Position numbers and translations under genes: made by a program
From: Albula goreensis
Lineage: Eukaryota; Chordata; Actinopteri; Albuliformes; Albulidae
DNA length: 64,000 bases
Reading direction: 5' to 3'
Assembly: GCA_022829145.1 (NCBI GenBank)
Contig: CM040765.1
Location: forward strand, 11,824,292 to 11,888,291
Notes under the pieces: model-generated
What the model was told of the DNA's origin: nothing
Databases searched by the model: none
The model's input: only the letters and a program-made list of their open reading frames with translations
In this document: in pieces, positions 12,820 to 64,000 of the stretch
Position numbering within the stretch: the stretch's first letter is position 1
How the letters are laid out: each line of letters starts with the position of its first letter

Positions 12820-14644
12820 CTGTCTGTGACTGTCCAAGCGCAGTGTTTGTGAGGATGCTCCTTCATGAGTGGAAAACAAATCAATTCCCTATTGAGCCAA
12901 CACCTTTCAAGTGCCAACATCTTTGGAGATGTGCCACCTCTGTTAGCAGACAGACAACAGCTGCGGTGTGGATTACCAGGAAGGATTTGAGCACAGTAAA
13001 AAAAAAAAAAAAAAAAAACACAATTCAACAAGAATAATTTTGCATTTATTAGATGGAAATAGCAAAGTTTTATTTCATGCGGGGGAGGCAGTTTCATGCC
13101 CAAAGCTGAGGTGAGCCCAGATCTTAAAGGCTACACCAGAGCGGTGACTGGGATCCCCACTCAGAGTCAGTACCTGTGATTTTATTCGCAGTCCTAGCTG
13201 ATATGGTTCTCAGAACTGCTGGTTTATGGATTATTTTGAGTAATGCTCATCTGGGTCACCCTGTATCCATGTGTGCTGGGGGAGGCTTCATAGGTACTGC
13301 TGTTTAATATTGTGATTACTTTTTTAGGTCAAGGGGCAGCTCCATGTATTATAACCTGGATATGGTGCGGCTGATGGAATTTAATGAATGTGTCATTGCG
13401 TTTAAATGCGTTTAGATTTAATTCTCTGGAGAGTTTTGGTGGAGGAGGGCCAGTTATCCATTATTCTTTTTTTGGCTGCTATCTGGATCCTTCTGTTTAT
13501 CTTACCCTATCATTTTTATGGTTGATAATGTCTAGATACCACAGAGACTTTTGCATTCAATGCTGAATAATGGTTAATAACATGTTAAATGTTGGGGATA
13601 CTTATTAAGATTAGATTTAATCAGTTAACGTGTAGTTGTACATTGCATGCCCTGCTGTGACTGTCTGAGCAAAGCTACTTGAATGTGGGAAGAAAATTCC
13701 AGTCAAGGGCACTAAAGGACATATCAATCTTCAAGACATAGATGTGGATTAGGAAAATGGAGCGGAATGACTGGAGAAAACATGTTTACTCCCAAACACC
13801 CAGCCAAGTGAGACCTCCATGGTAGCGAGGTCATGGAGTTTTCATGACCTGAGTTTCCTGCACCTCCTTTCTACTGTGCCTTCTCCCTCCAGTGCACTGA
13901 GCTGAAGGAAGAGTTCCCTCACCCCCCTGCCTCCACTCCCCTTCTTCAGTGGAGGGCTCATGCTATCCTTAGGCTCTTAGACCATGCTAAGGGGTTGTAC
14001 TCAGCCTCTCATAGCACCAAAGCTAAGAAATCAAAGCTGGCCCATATTTACACAGATATCTTTCATCTTTGGTGAAATAAAAACGAATGATAATAAATGT
14101 AATCAAGCACTGAGTCACCCTGGATAACAAAGTCCTTTGAGTGGAACACTGTACTTTGCTTTGCAGAGAAAGAAGTAAACAGTACAAGTAAGCTCATGAA
14201 AGGGAATTTATTGGAAGCTATGGGTCTGTGAAATTGGATGAGCCGAATTATGATGCGCATATTAGATAAGTGTCTTGGACGTTGTTAAATTCGCAAGAAC
14301 ATTCGTTGTTGGGGATGTTTGTTAAGAAATTGTGGGTGGCTTATCCTGTTACTGAAGCATCCCAGTGTGCCAGTGTTCCCCACAGCCTGGTGTCCAATCC
14401 TAGCCTTGCCAGTGCTGACTGGAGCCAGCAGATCCACTTCATTTGCTGTAGCTGTGCCCAGGGAGGGAGGGTGGGTTTCCATCAGTGGGATATATACGCA
14501 GGTCATGGCTCACCAGTGACCCCTCTGGTCAATCTAACGCCTGCGGTGTGTTGTGGCATCTGCACATGAGGCTAATATTTCATTTCAGGAATTAAAAATG
14601 AATTTCAGGGTGGCCTGTAAAAGTTGAATGTTTTGTTTTTGCAG

Positions 14645-63792
<49,148 letters not shown>

Positions 63793-64000
63793 GTCAGTGT
63801 GAAAAGGCCGTGCCACGGAGCCCGATATTATCACAGCTTAGCTGGTTTTACTCACAATAATGATTTCCTAAAAATATACACCCATGCTATGTTACACGCT
63901 GTTACACACTAACGTTTTCTAAAATTACAGCATTACACGGCCTCTTAGAAACAAACCTTTACCACCATTACTCCATTGGTTTTATTATTGTTTCTGGTGA
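63793..64000 (+). other. dock4 intron 44, start only
   Basis: Begins GTCAGTGTG after exon 44 and continues past the right edge. No further exon was seen in these 208 bases. Confidence 0.85.

Overview
The window is vertebrate genomic DNA, most likely from a ray-finned fish. It has split genes with GT-AG introns, many long (CA/GT)n microsatellites, minisatellites, small DNA-transposon remnants (a hAT-type and a Tc1/mariner-type miniature element) and introns of about 0.1-5 kb. It carries one protein-coding gene on the + strand. The gene is recognised from its translated exons as DOCK4 (dedicator of cytokinesis 4), a guanine-nucleotide exchange factor of the DOCK-B subfamily for Rac1, also reported for Rap1. 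In mammals this gene spans hundreds of kilobases; here 43 consecutive coding exons fit into 49 kb, which also points to a fish. Whether this is a dock4a or dock4b copy cannot be told from the window.

Layout: bases 1-14644 hold no coding exon and are best read as the 3' part of the long first intron. The first coding exon (about 12 residues in mammals) was not found and should lie upstream. Exons 2-44 (mammalian-style numbering; exon 1 assumed) run from 14645 to 63792. They were delimited by GT and AG splice sites and by an unbroken reading phase. They total 4637 nt, or 1545 whole codons plus one split codon, with no stop or frameshift. In residue numbers that assume a 12-residue exon 1, the product covers about residues 13-1558 of roughly 1950. 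The order is SH3 (exons 2-4), helical and DOCK_N region (exons 5-13), DHR-1/C2 lipid-binding domain (exons 14-17), armadillo-like helical solenoid (exons 18-35) and most of the catalytic DHR-2 domain (from exon 36). The last part of DHR-2 and the proline-rich tail lie beyond the right edge.

The most interesting structures are not new genes but how this gene is cut up. Intron 40 has a U12-like donor and branch site. Exon 42 follows a (TG)68-T5 tract with the same layout as the CFTR exon-9 skipping element. A 27-bp in-frame micro-exon (exon 33) lies between repeat-filled introns. The exon 11 acceptor is preceded by two tandem decoy copies. Intron 24 contains a duplicated and scrambled stretch that looks like an assembly artefact or a complex rearrangement. 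Intron 43 carries a two-class minisatellite. Intron 1 carries a 192-bp hAT-type element with a perfect 8-bp target duplication, next to a perfect 15-bp hairpin. I found no prokaryotic-style system, CRISPR array, tRNA or rRNA gene, or second protein gene.
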